A DNA stretch of 64,000 bases from Paenibacillus sp. TCA20 (GCF_000732325.1 NZ_BBIW01000007.1:208738-272737); one strand, 5' to 3'; counted from the first letter of the stretch, positions 7,393 through 20,138 are shown. Numbers and translations: made by a program. Notes: generated by a model not told the origin, from the sequence alone.

Positions 7393-8607
7393 TTGAGAAA
7401 AAAAGCATTACTGCTCTTTGTACTGCTGATGCTTACCCTATCTGGCTGTACTACGAATGCAGAGGATGAACCACCTCAGTCTGATATTCAGACACCGAAG
7501 GAATCACCTGCCGATCAGAAAGTCATCAACCTGCATGGACAAGTTTCGGGGGTATATTACCTTGATGAATTCCTAAATAAAGAACGATCTTCTCAAAAAG
7601 TCGTCTCCTACACAGATGAAGGCGATCCGATTTATCACACCTTAACACATATGGAAGACGGTACAATAGAGGTGCTCTATGATTCATCCAAGGATGCCTA
7701 CGGTCCAATGGAAATCAGCACGTTCAGCTGTAACGCCCTCCAAAAATCAGATACAGACGAATCCTTAGTCTACTCCCTCTCACATTGCAATAACGGAGCT
7801 TTGGGTGAAACCTTAATTCAGATTAATTACCAGCTGGATCACTTGGAATCGCTGGACTTTCGTCTGGAATATGGCGTGGATCAAGGAAACGTAATAGATA
7901 CAGAAACAAAGCAGATTACAGCCATTTTAGAGAATGGAGAGTCTGTTACAGTAAGTGATTTTCATCTGAATATAAAGACTCGAACGCAAATCTATAAGGA
8001 GATGGTCAAGCATGGGGCATTCTCCGCGAGCAGCGAGGGAAATACAACTTGCAGCAAGACACCCTATGAGAGCTACAGCCTCATTGTAAAATTCAGAAAT
8101 GAAACTTATCGTCACGAATGGAGTGAATGTGATAAGTCACATCAGGATCTGACGCGATTAGCTGAACAAATAACTGACTTGGTCGACACCTACTATGAAT
8201 CCAATGTAACGCTAGGAAAGGCATCCCCACATACTCCATCGGAGCCGCAAAGAACAGAACAGCTGCTTCTAAGCACGGACGAGAAAGAGTATCTGAGAGG
8301 AGAAACCGTTACCTATCACATGGCTAACCAATCTGATCAATATAACCTAACTTACGGGGAAGATGTCTTTATTGAGCAGAATACAAATTCAGTCTGGAGA
8401 GAAGCACATGTCTATGCCTCCTTCAAATTGCCGGCTTATGGCATGAACCTGGGTGAGACCGCAGAGATGGAGGCATATCAGGCTCGCAAGCTTCCTCCTG
8501 GAGAATATCGGCTTATCAAAAAGGTTACTCACTATAACCCAGAGAATCGTGATGATCGGAAGGATCTTGTACTCATCAGTAATTCTTTTCATGTAATGCC
8601 GCTCTAG
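7393..8607 (+). CDS. Lipoprotein with C-terminal Ig-like (Big_14-type) domain
   Basis: A 404-residue exported lipoprotein. The lipobox is LTLSGC with Cys19 as the predicted lipidation site, then a polar Thr/Glu/Pro linker. The central part (about 50-270) is unrecognised and contains four cysteines (FSCN, SHCN, TTCSK, SECDK) that could form disulfides. Residues about 290-404 resemble the bacterial Ig-like domain PF20251 of Bacillales lipoproteins (YHMANQSDQ..LTYG.D.FIE, then LPPGEYRLIKKV). The start is a TTG at 7393 with a modest GGGG ribosome site. The gene begins only 75 bases after the IS right end, so its original promoter may have been displaced. Function unknown. Confidence 0.7.
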   Translation: MRKKALLLFVLLMLTLSGCTTNAEDEPPQSDIQTPKESPADQKVINLHGQVSGVYYLDEFLNKERSSQKVVSYTDEGDPIYHTLTHMEDGTIEVLYDSSKDAYGPMEISTFSCNALQKSDTDESLVYSLSHCNNGALGETLIQINYQLDHLESLDFRLEYGVDQGNVIDTETKQITAILENGESVTVSDFHLNIKTRTQIYKEMVKHGAFSASSEGNTTCSKTPYESYSLIVKFRNETYRHEWSECDKSHQDLTRLAEQITDLVDTYYESNVTLGKASPHTPSEPQRTEQLLLSTDEKEYLRGETVTYHMANQSDQYNLTYGEDVFIEQNTNSVWREAHVYASFKLPAYGMNLGETAEMEAYQARKLPPGEYRLIKKVTHYNPENRDDRKDLVLISNSFHVMPL

Positions 8608-8634
8608 GAAACAGTAGGTTCATACTTTATCACT

Positions 8635-8678
8635 AAAAAGATCCTCATCGAGTAGAAATTTTCGAACAGGATCTTTTT
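8635..8678 (+). terminator. Rho-independent terminator
   Basis: AAAAAGATCC pairs with GGATCTTTTT across a 24-base loop and closes the lipoprotein gene. Confidence 0.75.
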
Positions 8679-8749
8679 AAGTTGCGCAAAAATTATCAAA
8701 AACGCTCCTTTTTGTTCTGCTATCCTTAGAGACAAAGGAGGGCCTGACC

Positions 8750-9643
8750 TTGAGTACCCATCGCGCGATTCAACAAAGTATCGATTATATGGAAGCCCAT
8801 CTGGAGGAACAGCTGTCACTAGAGAGCATCGCTGCTCACGTCGGCTTCTCACCCTATCATTTTCATCGCATGTTTCGAAGACAGGTTGGCATGAACGTAG
8901 CCGATTATTTACGAAGAAGACGATTGTGTTACGCAGCCCGGCTGCTGCTATACTCCGATGCTTCCATTATCGATATTTCATTACACTGTCATTTTGAGAG
9001 CCAGGAGTCTTTTACAAGGGCTTTTAAGAAGCTCTACGGCATGCCGCCTGGCCGTTATCGTAAATTATTTATGCTCCACACCTATAACCGCGAACAAGGA
9101 GAGATTCAAATGAATGAGCAGATTGCTTCACCCATCAAAGGCTGGTTTATCAGCGGGAGTCACCCCCAGGACTATGAAATGGGCATCGACCGGAATACGG
9201 TACACCAAGGAAGCACCTCTGGTTATCTAAGAGCCCGGACTCCCATGGATGACGGCGCCTTCGCAACGATGATGCAGCAATTCAAGGCAGACAAATACAA
9301 AGGGAAACGAATGCGCTTCTCCGGATTTGTCAAAACCGAAAATGTAAAAGAATACTGCGGGCTGTGGATGCGTGTGGACAGCCACTCAGAGGATGTACTT
9401 CAGTTCGACAATATGAATGACCGCCGCATTACGGGAGATACACACTGGAACCATTATGCGATCGTACTTGATGTCCCTGAGGAGAGCGGCACCATCTCAT
9501 TTGGAGTCCTGCTTATGGGTGAAGGAAAAGTATGGGTCGACGGTTTTCAATTTGAGGAAGTCGATCTCAGTGTGCCGACCACGAGTCTGAAGCTTGACTA
9601 CGAAATGAGTGACGAACCGGCCAATCTTTCTTTTGAGGAATAG
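8750..9643 (+). CDS. AraC-family transcriptional regulator with C-terminal sensory domain
   Basis: 297 residues. The double helix-turn-helix AraC domain is N-terminal (residues about 5-105): SLESIAAHVGFSPYHFHRMF, then the signature FESQESFTRAFKKLYGMPPGRYR. The remaining 190 residues form a beta-rich domain (GKRMRFSGFVKTENVKEYCGLWMRVD; GKVWVDGFQFEEVD) that resembles carbohydrate-binding jelly-roll modules attached to Bacillales AraC proteins. The TTG start at 8750 has an AAAGGAGG site. Neither neighbour gives its target; it converges on the lacZ-like gene across a shared terminator. Confidence 0.85.
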   Translation: MSTHRAIQQSIDYMEAHLEEQLSLESIAAHVGFSPYHFHRMFRRQVGMNVADYLRRRRLCYAARLLLYSDASIIDISLHCHFESQESFTRAFKKLYGMPPGRYRKLFMLHTYNREQGEIQMNEQIASPIKGWFISGSHPQDYEMGIDRNTVHQGSTSGYLRARTPMDDGAFATMMQQFKADKYKGKRMRFSGFVKTENVKEYCGLWMRVDSHSEDVLQFDNMNDRRITGDTHWNHYAIVLDVPEESGTISFGVLLMGEGKVWVDGFQFEEVDLSVPTTSLKLDYEMSDEPANLSFEE

Positions 9644-9663
9644 AAGTCATTGCGGTCAAAAAG

Positions 9664-9699
9664 ACAAAACGAGCCCTGTTAAAGCCAGGCTCGTTTTGT
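9664..9699. terminator. Bidirectional terminator
   Basis: ACAAAACGAGCC and GGCTCGTTTTGT form a 12-bp stem between the converging AraC and beta-galactosidase genes. Confidence 0.85.
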
Positions 9700-9722
9700 T
9701 ATATACAATGGTCCTACTTATT

Positions 9723-12884
<3,162 letters not shown>

Positions 12885-12895
12885 TTATTTAATAA

Positions 12896-13720
12896 TTATT
12901 TAACGGACCCCGTCATTCCTGCAACAAAATGCTTCTGCATCAAGAAGAATACGATGGCCGTCGGCAATGTTGTAATGACAATTGCGGACATGATCAAGCC
13001 GTAGTCCGGAGCATACCCCGATCCGAGATTGGAGATCAGAAGCGGAACCGTCATATTTTCCGGTGATTGAAGCACGATGAGCGGCCACAGGTAGTTGTTC
13101 CAGCTGTTCAGGAACGTAATGATCGCTGCTGCTGCATACGTGGATTTCATCGTCGGCATATACACCCGGAAGAACAATCCAAGCTCTGTTAAACCGTCCA
13201 TACGCCCTGCTTCGAGCAGATCCTTCGGAAACATCTTCGTGCTCTGACGGAAGAAGAAGATCAGGAACGCCGTTGTAAAGGTTGGCAGGATAACAGCTGC
13301 CGCTGAGTCGATACCGAAGAACGGTGCTACGTTAGATATTTTTGCAAACATTTGATACAAAGGCACCATAATTGCGGCAAACGGAATCATCATGGACGCA
13401 AGCAGGATGTTAAATACGACATCCTTGGCTTTGCTGCGGTAAACCTCAAATCCATAACCGGCTGCCGATGCAACGAGCAAGGACAGAATGGTAGTGATGA
13501 TGGAGATTTTGGCTGAATTCCAGAGTGCCTGCCACATATCTACGCTGTTGAACAAGTTCGTAACGTTCTCTATAAGATGGGACCCCGGCAGCAAGGTTCC
13601 CTTCGTAACATCCACCGACTGATTCGTTGCGCTTACGATCATCCAGATGAACGGGAAGATAGAAACGATGGTGGCGATAATAAGGAAAAAATACGTAAAA
13701 AAGCGTTTCGGCTTGATCAT
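12896..13720 (-). CDS. Carbohydrate ABC transporter permease (MalG/LacG type)
   Basis: 274 residues with six predicted membrane helices. The cytoplasmic EAA loop is LLEAGRMDGLTELGLFFRVYMP, which contacts the ATPase. It overlaps the upstream permease gene by 4 bases (ATGA), showing translational coupling. It forms the inner-membrane channel with the next gene; as in most Gram-positive sugar importers of this type, no ATPase is encoded here, so a shared MsmX-type ATPase (one is at 33276-34388) probably serves it. The nearby beta-galactosidase suggests a galactoside substrate. Confidence 0.88.
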   Translation of the reverse strand: MIKPKRFFTYFFLIIATIVSIFPFIWMIVSATNQSVDVTKGTLLPGSHLIENVTNLFNSVDMWQALWNSAKISIITTILSLLVASAAGYGFEVYRSKAKDVVFNILLASMMIPFAAIMVPLYQMFAKISNVAPFFGIDSAAAVILPTFTTAFLIFFFRQSTKMFPKDLLEAGRMDGLTELGLFFRVYMPTMKSTYAAAAIITFLNSWNNYLWPLIVLQSPENMTVPLLISNLGSGYAPDYGLIMSAIVITTLPTAIVFFLMQKHFVAGMTGSVK

Positions 13721-14625
13721 TTTTTATCGCCTCCAATCTTGTTCTGAATGATGGTAAGCAGTACAACCATAACCACGATGGAGTAGGATACTGTTGCTGC
13801 GTAGCCGAAGTCCGGCGTGTATTCAAAGGATAAGTTATAAATATATTGCGAGATGGACATGGTCGAGTTACCCGGTCCGCCCTTCGTAATATTGACAACC
13901 TCATCAAACAATTGGAGTGTACCAATCGTGGAGGTAATCCCCGTGAACAGAATCATCGGTTTGAGCAGCGGAATCGTAATTTTGAAGAACTGGGTGAACG
14001 CATTCGCCCCATCAATTCGCGCAGCCTCATACACGGATTTGTCGATGTTTTGCAGGGAAGATAAGTAAAAGATCATGTTATAGCCTGTAAAGCGCCACGT
14101 AATGGCGATAATAATCGTAACTTTTGCCCAGAATGGGTCTGTAATCCATTGAATCGGCTCAGAGATCAGATGGAAGTTCATCAGCATCTTGTTGACGATC
14201 CCGTCTGCACCGAACATGTATTTAAATACAACCGAGTATGCAACGAGAGAAGTTACTGTCGGCAGGAAGATCGCCGTTCTGAAAAAACCTTTGAACTTCA
14301 AATTATCATCGTTCAGCAGGACCGCGATAAAGATCGCCAGGACGAGCATGACCGGAACCTGAATGATCAAGTAAATAAACGTATTTTTTACCGCTGTAAT
14401 GAAGTTAGCATCACTGAACAACCGAATGTAGTTGTCGAATCCGACAAAATCCAGATTCATCCCCCGGCCGGATTTAAACGACAGGATCAACGCCTGAATC
14501 ATCGGATAGAAATAGAAAATACTGATTGCCAGAACCGGTATCAATATAAAGAACCAGCCCGCTAAATTCGTGCGATTGTGACTGACTAAACTTTTGCGGC
14601 CTGAGGTCAACTTCGCAGGTTTCAC
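13717..14625 (-). CDS. Carbohydrate ABC transporter permease (MalF/LacF type)
   Basis: 302 residues, six membrane helices after a basic N-terminus. The EAA loop is YEAARIDGANAFTQFFKITIPLLKP. It is the first permease of the pair and lies 160 bases after the binding-protein gene, separated from it by a stem-loop. Its stop overlaps the start of the partner permease. Confidence 0.88.
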   Translation of the reverse strand: MKPAKLTSGRKSLVSHNRTNLAGWFFILIPVLAISIFYFYPMIQALILSFKSGRGMNLDFVGFDNYIRLFSDANFITAVKNTFIYLIIQVPVMLVLAIFIAVLLNDDNLKFKGFFRTAIFLPTVTSLVAYSVVFKYMFGADGIVNKMLMNFHLISEPIQWITDPFWAKVTIIIAITWRFTGYNMIFYLSSLQNIDKSVYEAARIDGANAFTQFFKITIPLLKPMILFTGITSTIGTLQLFDEVVNITKGGPGNSTMSISQYIYNLSFEYTPDFGYAATVSYSIVVMVVLLTIIQNKIGGDKK

Positions 14626-14689
14626 GCCACTCCACTTCCTTCCATAACTAAGCTTCTATTTATCTAGGCTGTCTTATCTGTTCTTTAGA

Positions 14690-14754
14690 AAACCCCTGCC
14701 CCTTCTCCTCTAAAGAGCAATCCTCTTAAGAAGCAGCGTAAAGAGCAAGGGTTT
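14690..14754 (-). terminator. Stem-loop between binding-protein and permease genes
   Basis: On the minus strand AAACCCTTGC (14754-14745) pairs with GCAGGGGTTT (14699-14690) around a further structured loop. Such a partial terminator or mRNA stabiliser normally keeps the binding protein in excess over the permeases. Confidence 0.5.
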
Positions 14755-14786
14755 GTTGTTATTCCAGCTTTGTAAAAATATTTAGA

Positions 14787-16079
14787 TTAACGAATTTGTG
14801 TTTCTGCTTGAGTCTGAGCATCCGCTAGAACGGCATCCAGATCCTGTCCGCCAAGGTAGCTCTGCATCGCTACAACGAGAATATCTTCGATTGCATACGT
14901 GTTCAGACCGTAGTTCACGTTCGGGATTTGTTCTGTCCAAGCTGCAAAATCGGATACGACTTTTTGATTCTGGAAGAATTCATCTTCCGCTTTGTATGCT
15001 TCACCTTCTGCAGCGGTTTTAAATGTACCGATAACACCTACATCCGTATTCAAGGTTTGATACAGATCCACATCAGATCCAAAGGTTTGCTTCAAGAATT
15101 CAGCTGCCGCCTCTTTGCCGTCCACATTCATGACATACCAGGAGCTTCCTCCAAGGTTAGATGCATGAACAGATCCTTCAACACCAGGCAAGGTAGGAAA
15201 CGGTGCTACTGCCCATTGACCAGACTGAGATGCCTCGGCTTTGATGGATGGTGTAATCCAGTTACCTGTAGGCACAGATGCAACTTCTCCACTATTCATT
15301 CCACCAACAAATTGGCTCCAGTCTGAAATGACTTTGACGATACCGGAATCCATCATTTCTTTATAAGTCTCAAATGCCGTCTTCATAGCTGCGTTATCAG
15401 CGATCGCTGGAGTTGAGCCGTCTTCAGCGGTATACCAGCTGCCTGCAGATTGGATCATCATACGAATGATGCCCAGATCGTTAGGATCCTGAGTCAGCAT
15501 CGCTTTACCTGTCTTCTCTTTCACGTCTTTACCGATCTCAATGTACTGCTTCCAGTCGATATCCTGCAGATCCTCAAGCGTATAGCCTGCCTGCTCCAGA
15601 TAGTCGGTTCTGACATACATGCCGGTTACACCCGAGTCAAACGGTACGCCATACTGCTTGCCGTCTACACTCGTTGGGCCGATCTTATAATCTGCAAAGT
15701 CCTCTGCATTGATCACATCGGTCAATTCATAGAAAGCATCCGGGTAGGATTGAAGGAAGCTCTGTGCTCTGTAGTCTTCAATCAATACGATGTTTGGAAG
15801 TCCTTTTGTCGATCCAGAGTTAAGCCCCGTGTTCAGCTTCTGTACAATGTCATTCTGTGCATTCTCAACGATGTTGACTGTCACGTCCGGATTAACCTCA
15901 GCATAAGCTTCTTTTGCTTTATTCATTGCCGCAATATTGAATGCCGGGTCCCAAGCCCAAACGGTAATTTCATTCGTTTCTGCGCTTTGGCCTGATTCGG
16001 ATTCTCCTCCTCCACCGCCACAAGCGGTCAGCAGCACTGCACTTGCCAGCATAACAGACAATAATTTTTTCAAAATCAT
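14787..16079 (-). CDS. Sugar-binding lipoprotein of an ABC importer (SBP family 1)
   Basis: 430 residues. The lipobox is LLTAC with Cys20 lipidated, then a glycine/serine linker. The mature part has the family 1 extracellular solute-binding fold (EITVWAWDPAFNIAAMNKAK at the N-terminus; GNWITPSIKAEASQSGQWAV in the middle; the SSWYVMNVDGKEAAAEF helix). It is anchored outside the membrane and delivers sugar to the permeases encoded downstream. The downstream beta-galactosidase points to galactosides. The start has a GAGGGGGTT site. Confidence 0.88.
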   Translation of the reverse strand: MILKKLLSVMLASAVLLTACGGGGGESESGQSAETNEITVWAWDPAFNIAAMNKAKEAYAEVNPDVTVNIVENAQNDIVQKLNTGLNSGSTKGLPNIVLIEDYRAQSFLQSYPDAFYELTDVINAEDFADYKIGPTSVDGKQYGVPFDSGVTGMYVRTDYLEQAGYTLEDLQDIDWKQYIEIGKDVKEKTGKAMLTQDPNDLGIIRMMIQSAGSWYTAEDGSTPAIADNAAMKTAFETYKEMMDSGIVKVISDWSQFVGGMNSGEVASVPTGNWITPSIKAEASQSGQWAVAPFPTLPGVEGSVHASNLGGSSWYVMNVDGKEAAAEFLKQTFGSDVDLYQTLNTDVGVIGTFKTAAEGEAYKAEDEFFQNQKVVSDFAAWTEQIPNVNYGLNTYAIEDILVVAMQSYLGGQDLDAVLADAQTQAETQIR

Positions 16080-16391
16080 AACCCCCTCAAGGCTTGTAAA
16101 TGAGATGTTCTGTACGTCCGGGGCTTACGCCTCGGCTTAATGCAAAAAACTGAAAATAAAAGATGGAAGCGTTTACTCTTGCTATGCTCCCATCTTATCA
16201 CTCTTGTATGCGTTTTCTTTAGAACTATCTTTGCAAGCTTTTGTTCTTTTATTGGGTGTTCGCAAGAGTACAAGAGTGACTGTCAGGTAATATATTTAGC
16301 TTTTTGCATTATTTTTATGACAACCTGTACTCTATACTCTTGATTTGGGATTATTTTCATGATATTGACGGTATCTTTATTCTCACGAATC
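16080..16391 (-). promoter_or_regulatory. Control region upstream of the galactoside ABC operon
   Basis: This 312-bp gap holds no gene. On the minus strand a TGATAAGAT extended -10-like element lies near 16190 with no clear -35, and a cre-like sequence follows at 16164-16177. Activation by the YesMN-type pair encoded just upstream is likely but its binding site is not known. Confidence 0.4.
16164..16177 (+). promoter_or_regulatory. Candidate cre site in the ABC operon leader
   Basis: TGGAAGCGTTTACT matches 12 of 14 cre positions and lies downstream of the probable start of transcription, a roadblock position. Its core GGAAGCGTTT recurs in inverted orientation at 19872-19881 upstream of the response regulator. 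Confidence 0.4.
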
Positions 16392-18212
16392 TTAATCATT
16401 GTTTTTCTCAGAGGAAATAATCGGCAGACTAATTCTCACCTTGGTTCCTTCTCCAAGCTTGCTTGTAATGTGAACACCATAGTCTTCTCCATACATGATT
16501 TTAATCCGCTCATCCACATTTTTGATCCCGATGCCTGAGAATAGCTTGCGATTCCGCTTGGTCTGTGGAAGCTTGGTCTCTGGAAGCCCGCTCTGATCAA
16601 CACTTTCTGTACGCTCCAGAACCGGTTCCATTTCCATTCCGTCCCCATTATCCACGACCTCACAGATCAACTGCTCATGCTGACTGGATATCATAATGAG
16701 GATACTTCCTTCTCCTTTGTGGTTGAAAGCATGAAAGAAAGCATTCTCGATAAAAGGCTGAATAATGAGCTTAGGTACCTCGAAATCCATAACATCCGGC
16801 TCTATAAAATAGTTCACGCGAATTTTGTCTCCGTAGCGAACATGGTTAATATACACGTAATTTTTCAGTGTCTCGATTTCCTGCTTCACTGGAATGGTGG
16901 ATTCCACGTCGCTTACCGTATTTTGCAGCAGCGTTATTAAAGAGTTAATCGTCTCTGCTGCCCGTTCACGGTCTCCTTGCTGCACCAGAAATTTAATGGA
17001 CGCGAGCGTGTTGTATAGAAAATGAGGATTAATCTGCATCTGCAGCGCTGCAAGCTCGGCATTACGCTGCTGCTTCTCGGTCTGAACAAGTCTCTCTACG
17101 TAGTCATTCAGCTCGTCCAGCATAAAATTGAACGCATTTCCGAGCTCCTGTGCCTCCAGACTGCTTGTTGAGACATCGACATAATTGCTGAAGCCCTTCG
17201 TTGGGATACCCGACATTTGATGGATCAGCCCTCGCAGGGATCTTGTCATTTTCCTAGTCATAAAGTACACGATAATTAGTGATATTCCCACAATACCTAG
17301 GGTAGTCAGCGTCAGTGCTCTTAGGTTAACCATCTGTCCGATGGCAGCATCCTTATCGATCAGATTGACGAGATAGAAATCGAACTCAGGTAAGTACTCG
17401 GAGAACAAGATACGCTCATCCCCCTGTAGATCGGCGTTCTTACCTAGCTCTCCACTGCGCTGGTCGGCAACGACTTTGGTCAGCAGTGCCTTATCCGTCA
17501 TTCCAATCAGCTCCTGCTGATTGCTGGAGATCACTAATCCTTCATCGTTCATCAGGAGCACATCATTTCCATCACTTGTGAAGTTGGCATAGAAAGGCTT
17601 GAATATGGTGTCTCTGATCATGACATACATCGTTCCGTAAATCTCATCCGAGCCATGATGATACAGCGCCTTGGAAGCAATCAGCACCGGCTCCTTCCAT
17701 GTGCCTGACTGACTGTCATCATGGTAGAGCTGGTATATGATCCTATGAGGATTATTAATCGTTCTCTGCGTAATGGGATGATCGGCAAGCTCTGCTGCTG
17801 TCGCGGACCAATACCACGGATCTGTCGTATAGCTGCGTCCATTGGCGCCCAGTACCATAATGCTCACTTCATAAGCACTTAGATTAGAACTGATTGACTT
17901 CATTCGCTGCGTCATATTGTATGTCTGCATCGCCAAAGACACGGAGTCCGTATCTCCATTCGTCAAGTAATTGCGTATCGTTCCACTCTGACTGACTAAG
18001 TTCGTGGTGGTAGCCACGGCGCCGTTATAGGATTCTAGGTTCGACTTCATCTGATTAAGCAGCTTCGTATTCGTAATGCTGAAGGTTTGCAGGAAGAGCT
18101 GCTCCGACATCCGTATCGTTATTGCCAGTGTAATTACAGACACCGCAATAAGGCTGATTAAGGTTACCAGGAACAGCTTGACAAACAAGCTTTGATTATT
18201 GAACATTCTCAT
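16392..18212 (-). CDS. YesM-like membrane sensor histidine kinase
   Basis: 606 residues. Membrane helices at about 8-32 and 295-317 flank an extracellular Cache-like sensor region. A HAMP linker follows, then the His_kinase domain of the LytS/YesM class with the phospho-acceptor box MQINPHFLYNTLASIKFLV and the ATP-binding GIGIKNVDERIKIMYG. The ATG at 18212 is 9 bases after AGAGGA; a TTG at 18221 overlapping the regulator stop is less likely. It phosphorylates the adjacent AraC-type regulator. Together with the neighbouring binding protein it probably senses extracellular sugar, as in other Bacillales YesMN systems. Confidence 0.9.
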   Translation of the reverse strand: MRMFNNQSLFVKLFLVTLISLIAVSVITLAITIRMSEQLFLQTFSITNTKLLNQMKSNLESYNGAVATTTNLVSQSGTIRNYLTNGDTDSVSLAMQTYNMTQRMKSISSNLSAYEVSIMVLGANGRSYTTDPWYWSATAAELADHPITQRTINNPHRIIYQLYHDDSQSGTWKEPVLIASKALYHHGSDEIYGTMYVMIRDTIFKPFYANFTSDGNDVLLMNDEGLVISSNQQELIGMTDKALLTKVVADQRSGELGKNADLQGDERILFSEYLPEFDFYLVNLIDKDAAIGQMVNLRALTLTTLGIVGISLIIVYFMTRKMTRSLRGLIHQMSGIPTKGFSNYVDVSTSSLEAQELGNAFNFMLDELNDYVERLVQTEKQQRNAELAALQMQINPHFLYNTLASIKFLVQQGDRERAAETINSLITLLQNTVSDVESTIPVKQEIETLKNYVYINHVRYGDKIRVNYFIEPDVMDFEVPKLIIQPFIENAFFHAFNHKGEGSILIMISSQHEQLICEVVDNGDGMEMEPVLERTESVDQSGLPETKLPQTKRNRKLFSGIGIKNVDERIKIMYGEDYGVHITSKLGEGTKVRISLPIISSEKNND

Positions 18213-18217
18213 GTGTC

Positions 18218-19768
18218 TCAATCCTCTTTTGCAAATTGCTCTCTGCGGTAGGCGCTTGGTGATAAGCCCGTAAGCTTCTTGAACACTTTTGTAAAATAGC
18301 TCTGATCCGAGTACCCCACCTGAGCACTGATCTCAGAGATGGACTCCTCTGTTGAAGTCAGCAGCTCCTTCGCTTTTTGAACACGGATCTTATTCAGATA
18401 CTCACTGAATCCCTCGTTATTATGAGCTGAGAAATAACTCGACAAGTAGGATGGGTTGAAATGAAATTGCTTTGCTACTTCGGTCAGTGTAATCGGTTCC
18501 CTGTAATGCTCTTGAATATAGCTCAGCAGCATCGCCATATTCGGATCAGTGTTGGTTTCCCCAATCACCTGCTCGGCTTCATGAATGAAATCAACAATGC
18601 GCTGAATCGCGTCCCGGGCATATTTTGCCTCATCAATTCTGCGGAAGAACTCATATTTGCTCTGCTCGAGCCGCTCTGTATCATATTTCATTTTTCCGAG
18701 TGTACTTGTCACATTGAAGATAAAGTTGCCCAGATAAGCTTTGAATTCAAAAATATCCGTTCGGTAATCCATGGATTTGAGATGAATGTGCTCCAGAAAT
18801 CCGGCAAAGCCCTTCTGAAACTGCTTCCGCTTCAGCTGCTCTGTCAGCTCTCCCATGTCGAGGTCTGCTGTCACTTGAGGCAATTCCGGCAGATCCCCTT
18901 CAAAGATAAAATGCTTATCCGGCATATAGAACGAATACCGCGCAAGCGATAAGAACTGATTCCGATACACCGCTCCTAACTGCAGGAAATCCGTAAAACG
19001 CTCTGTCATGACCATATGAACGCCAGATTTTTGTTCCGGCGGCAGCTGCCCTATCCTTCCTCTAACGTCCATAATGAGACTGCTCCAAATCCCAGAGTCC
19101 ATGTTAAGTATATATAGGGCCTGGTCCTTCATGTTCAAATGGATGCCTACCGTATCTGCAATCTGTGAGATCATGGTTTCTATCATCTGACTCAAGCTGG
19201 TTCTTACTTCCTGCACTGCGATGTGCTTCATATCCATCCCTATAAGGACGTAGCTGTCCCCTGGCAGAACGGACTCCAGCACGCCGGGTGGAAGCTCTGC
19301 TTCATAGCCTGCGATCAGCTTCTCCGCGGCCTGTTCAATGTACCTCTCCTCAGCAGGTTCTTCTGCTGCGGTTTCCTGTAATTCGGCGATTTGGGCTGCC
19401 GTTTTATTCAAGATGCTGAGTAAATACTCGGCTTCCAGCTTTGGCTTCAATATATAATCGGCTACACCGCTCTGGAAGGTGGATCTGACGTACTCAAATT
19501 CACTAAAGCTGCTGAGAACGATAACCTCCGTCTTGGGGTGCCGTTCCTTCACAATTTTCACGAACTTCTCGCCATCCATGATGGGCATGACAATATCGGT
19601 CAGAATGATATGAGGTCTAACCTCCTCCACAAGATCAAGTGCCTCGAGTCCGTTCGCAGCCTCGCCGACAATTCGAAATCCGGCCTGTTCCCAGTTCATT
19701 AGATGCTTAATGCCCTGTCTTACCAGCATTTCGTCATCAACGATCATCACTTTGCATAGGGATTTCAA
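18218..19768 (-). CDS. YesN-like response regulator (REC + AraC HTH)
   Basis: 516 residues. The receiver domain comes first (KVMIVDDE, phospho-acceptor Asp in ILTDIVMPIMDG, conserved Lys in DYILKPK). A poorly conserved central region of about 270 residues follows, and the AraC double HTH is C-terminal (LTEVAKQFHFNPSYLSSYF; VGYSDQSYFTKVFKKLTGLSPSAYR). The TTG at 19768 is chosen because GAGGAGG lies 9 bases upstream and translation begins just before the receiver beta-1 strand; the frame is open another 53 codons through a terminator-like leader, which is not plausible as coding. It is co-transcribed with the kinase and probably activates the galactoside operon. Confidence 0.88.
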   Translation of the reverse strand: MKSLCKVMIVDDEMLVRQGIKHLMNWEQAGFRIVGEAANGLEALDLVEEVRPHIILTDIVMPIMDGEKFVKIVKERHPKTEVIVLSSFSEFEYVRSTFQSGVADYILKPKLEAEYLLSILNKTAAQIAELQETAAEEPAEERYIEQAAEKLIAGYEAELPPGVLESVLPGDSYVLIGMDMKHIAVQEVRTSLSQMIETMISQIADTVGIHLNMKDQALYILNMDSGIWSSLIMDVRGRIGQLPPEQKSGVHMVMTERFTDFLQLGAVYRNQFLSLARYSFYMPDKHFIFEGDLPELPQVTADLDMGELTEQLKRKQFQKGFAGFLEHIHLKSMDYRTDIFEFKAYLGNFIFNVTSTLGKMKYDTERLEQSKYEFFRRIDEAKYARDAIQRIVDFIHEAEQVIGETNTDPNMAMLLSYIQEHYREPITLTEVAKQFHFNPSYLSSYFSAHNNEGFSEYLNKIRVQKAKELLTSTEESISEISAQVGYSDQSYFTKVFKKLTGLSPSAYRREQFAKED

Positions 19769-19792
19769 AATTTCATACCTCCTCTTGAATAC

Positions 19793-19820
19793 AAAAAAAA
19801 GCCCAGCTAATCCGCCAGGC
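19793..19820 (-). terminator. Terminator-like attenuator in the leader of the response-regulator gene
   Basis: On the minus strand GCCTGGC-GGATTA-GCTGGGC forms a 7-bp stem with two G-T wobbles, followed by eight T residues, only 25 bases before the TTG start. It stands between the promoter region and the gene and so would attenuate rather than end the operon. Confidence 0.5.
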
Positions 19821-20138
19821 GCCCATTCGTTGGGACATGGGTATCTTAGATCTGCAGAAAAATGATGAATGAAACGCTTCCGTTCATTTGTTTTATCTAT
19901 TGTATAGATGATACCGTTCACAAACAACCTTGAGGCAGAGGCGAGCTGATTTTTATGTATGCAAATAAAATAAGCTAAGATGATATTTCTTGCAAATACC
20001 TTCTTAGCTCATGCCGTTCATTCGCACTCTTTTCTATCTTATCGCTATACACATGGTTTAATACTCGTATTATGATCGAAGATCTGAGGGCGGGGATTTT
20101 TCGATCGCCATACGGATCATCGTTAGAATCTTCCGCAC
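19821..20138. other. Intergenic region between the two-component operon and the dehydrogenase gene
   Basis: No gene is seen. It contains an imperfect palindrome AATGAAACG-CTTC-CGTTCATT (19868-19888), the probable regulator promoter region, and the terminator at 19973-20009. Confidence 0.5.
19973..20009 (-). terminator. Probable terminator of the dehydrogenase gene
   Basis: AGCTAAGA and TCTTAGCT pair across a 21-base loop; on the minus strand TTATTTTATTT follows. Confidence 0.5.
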
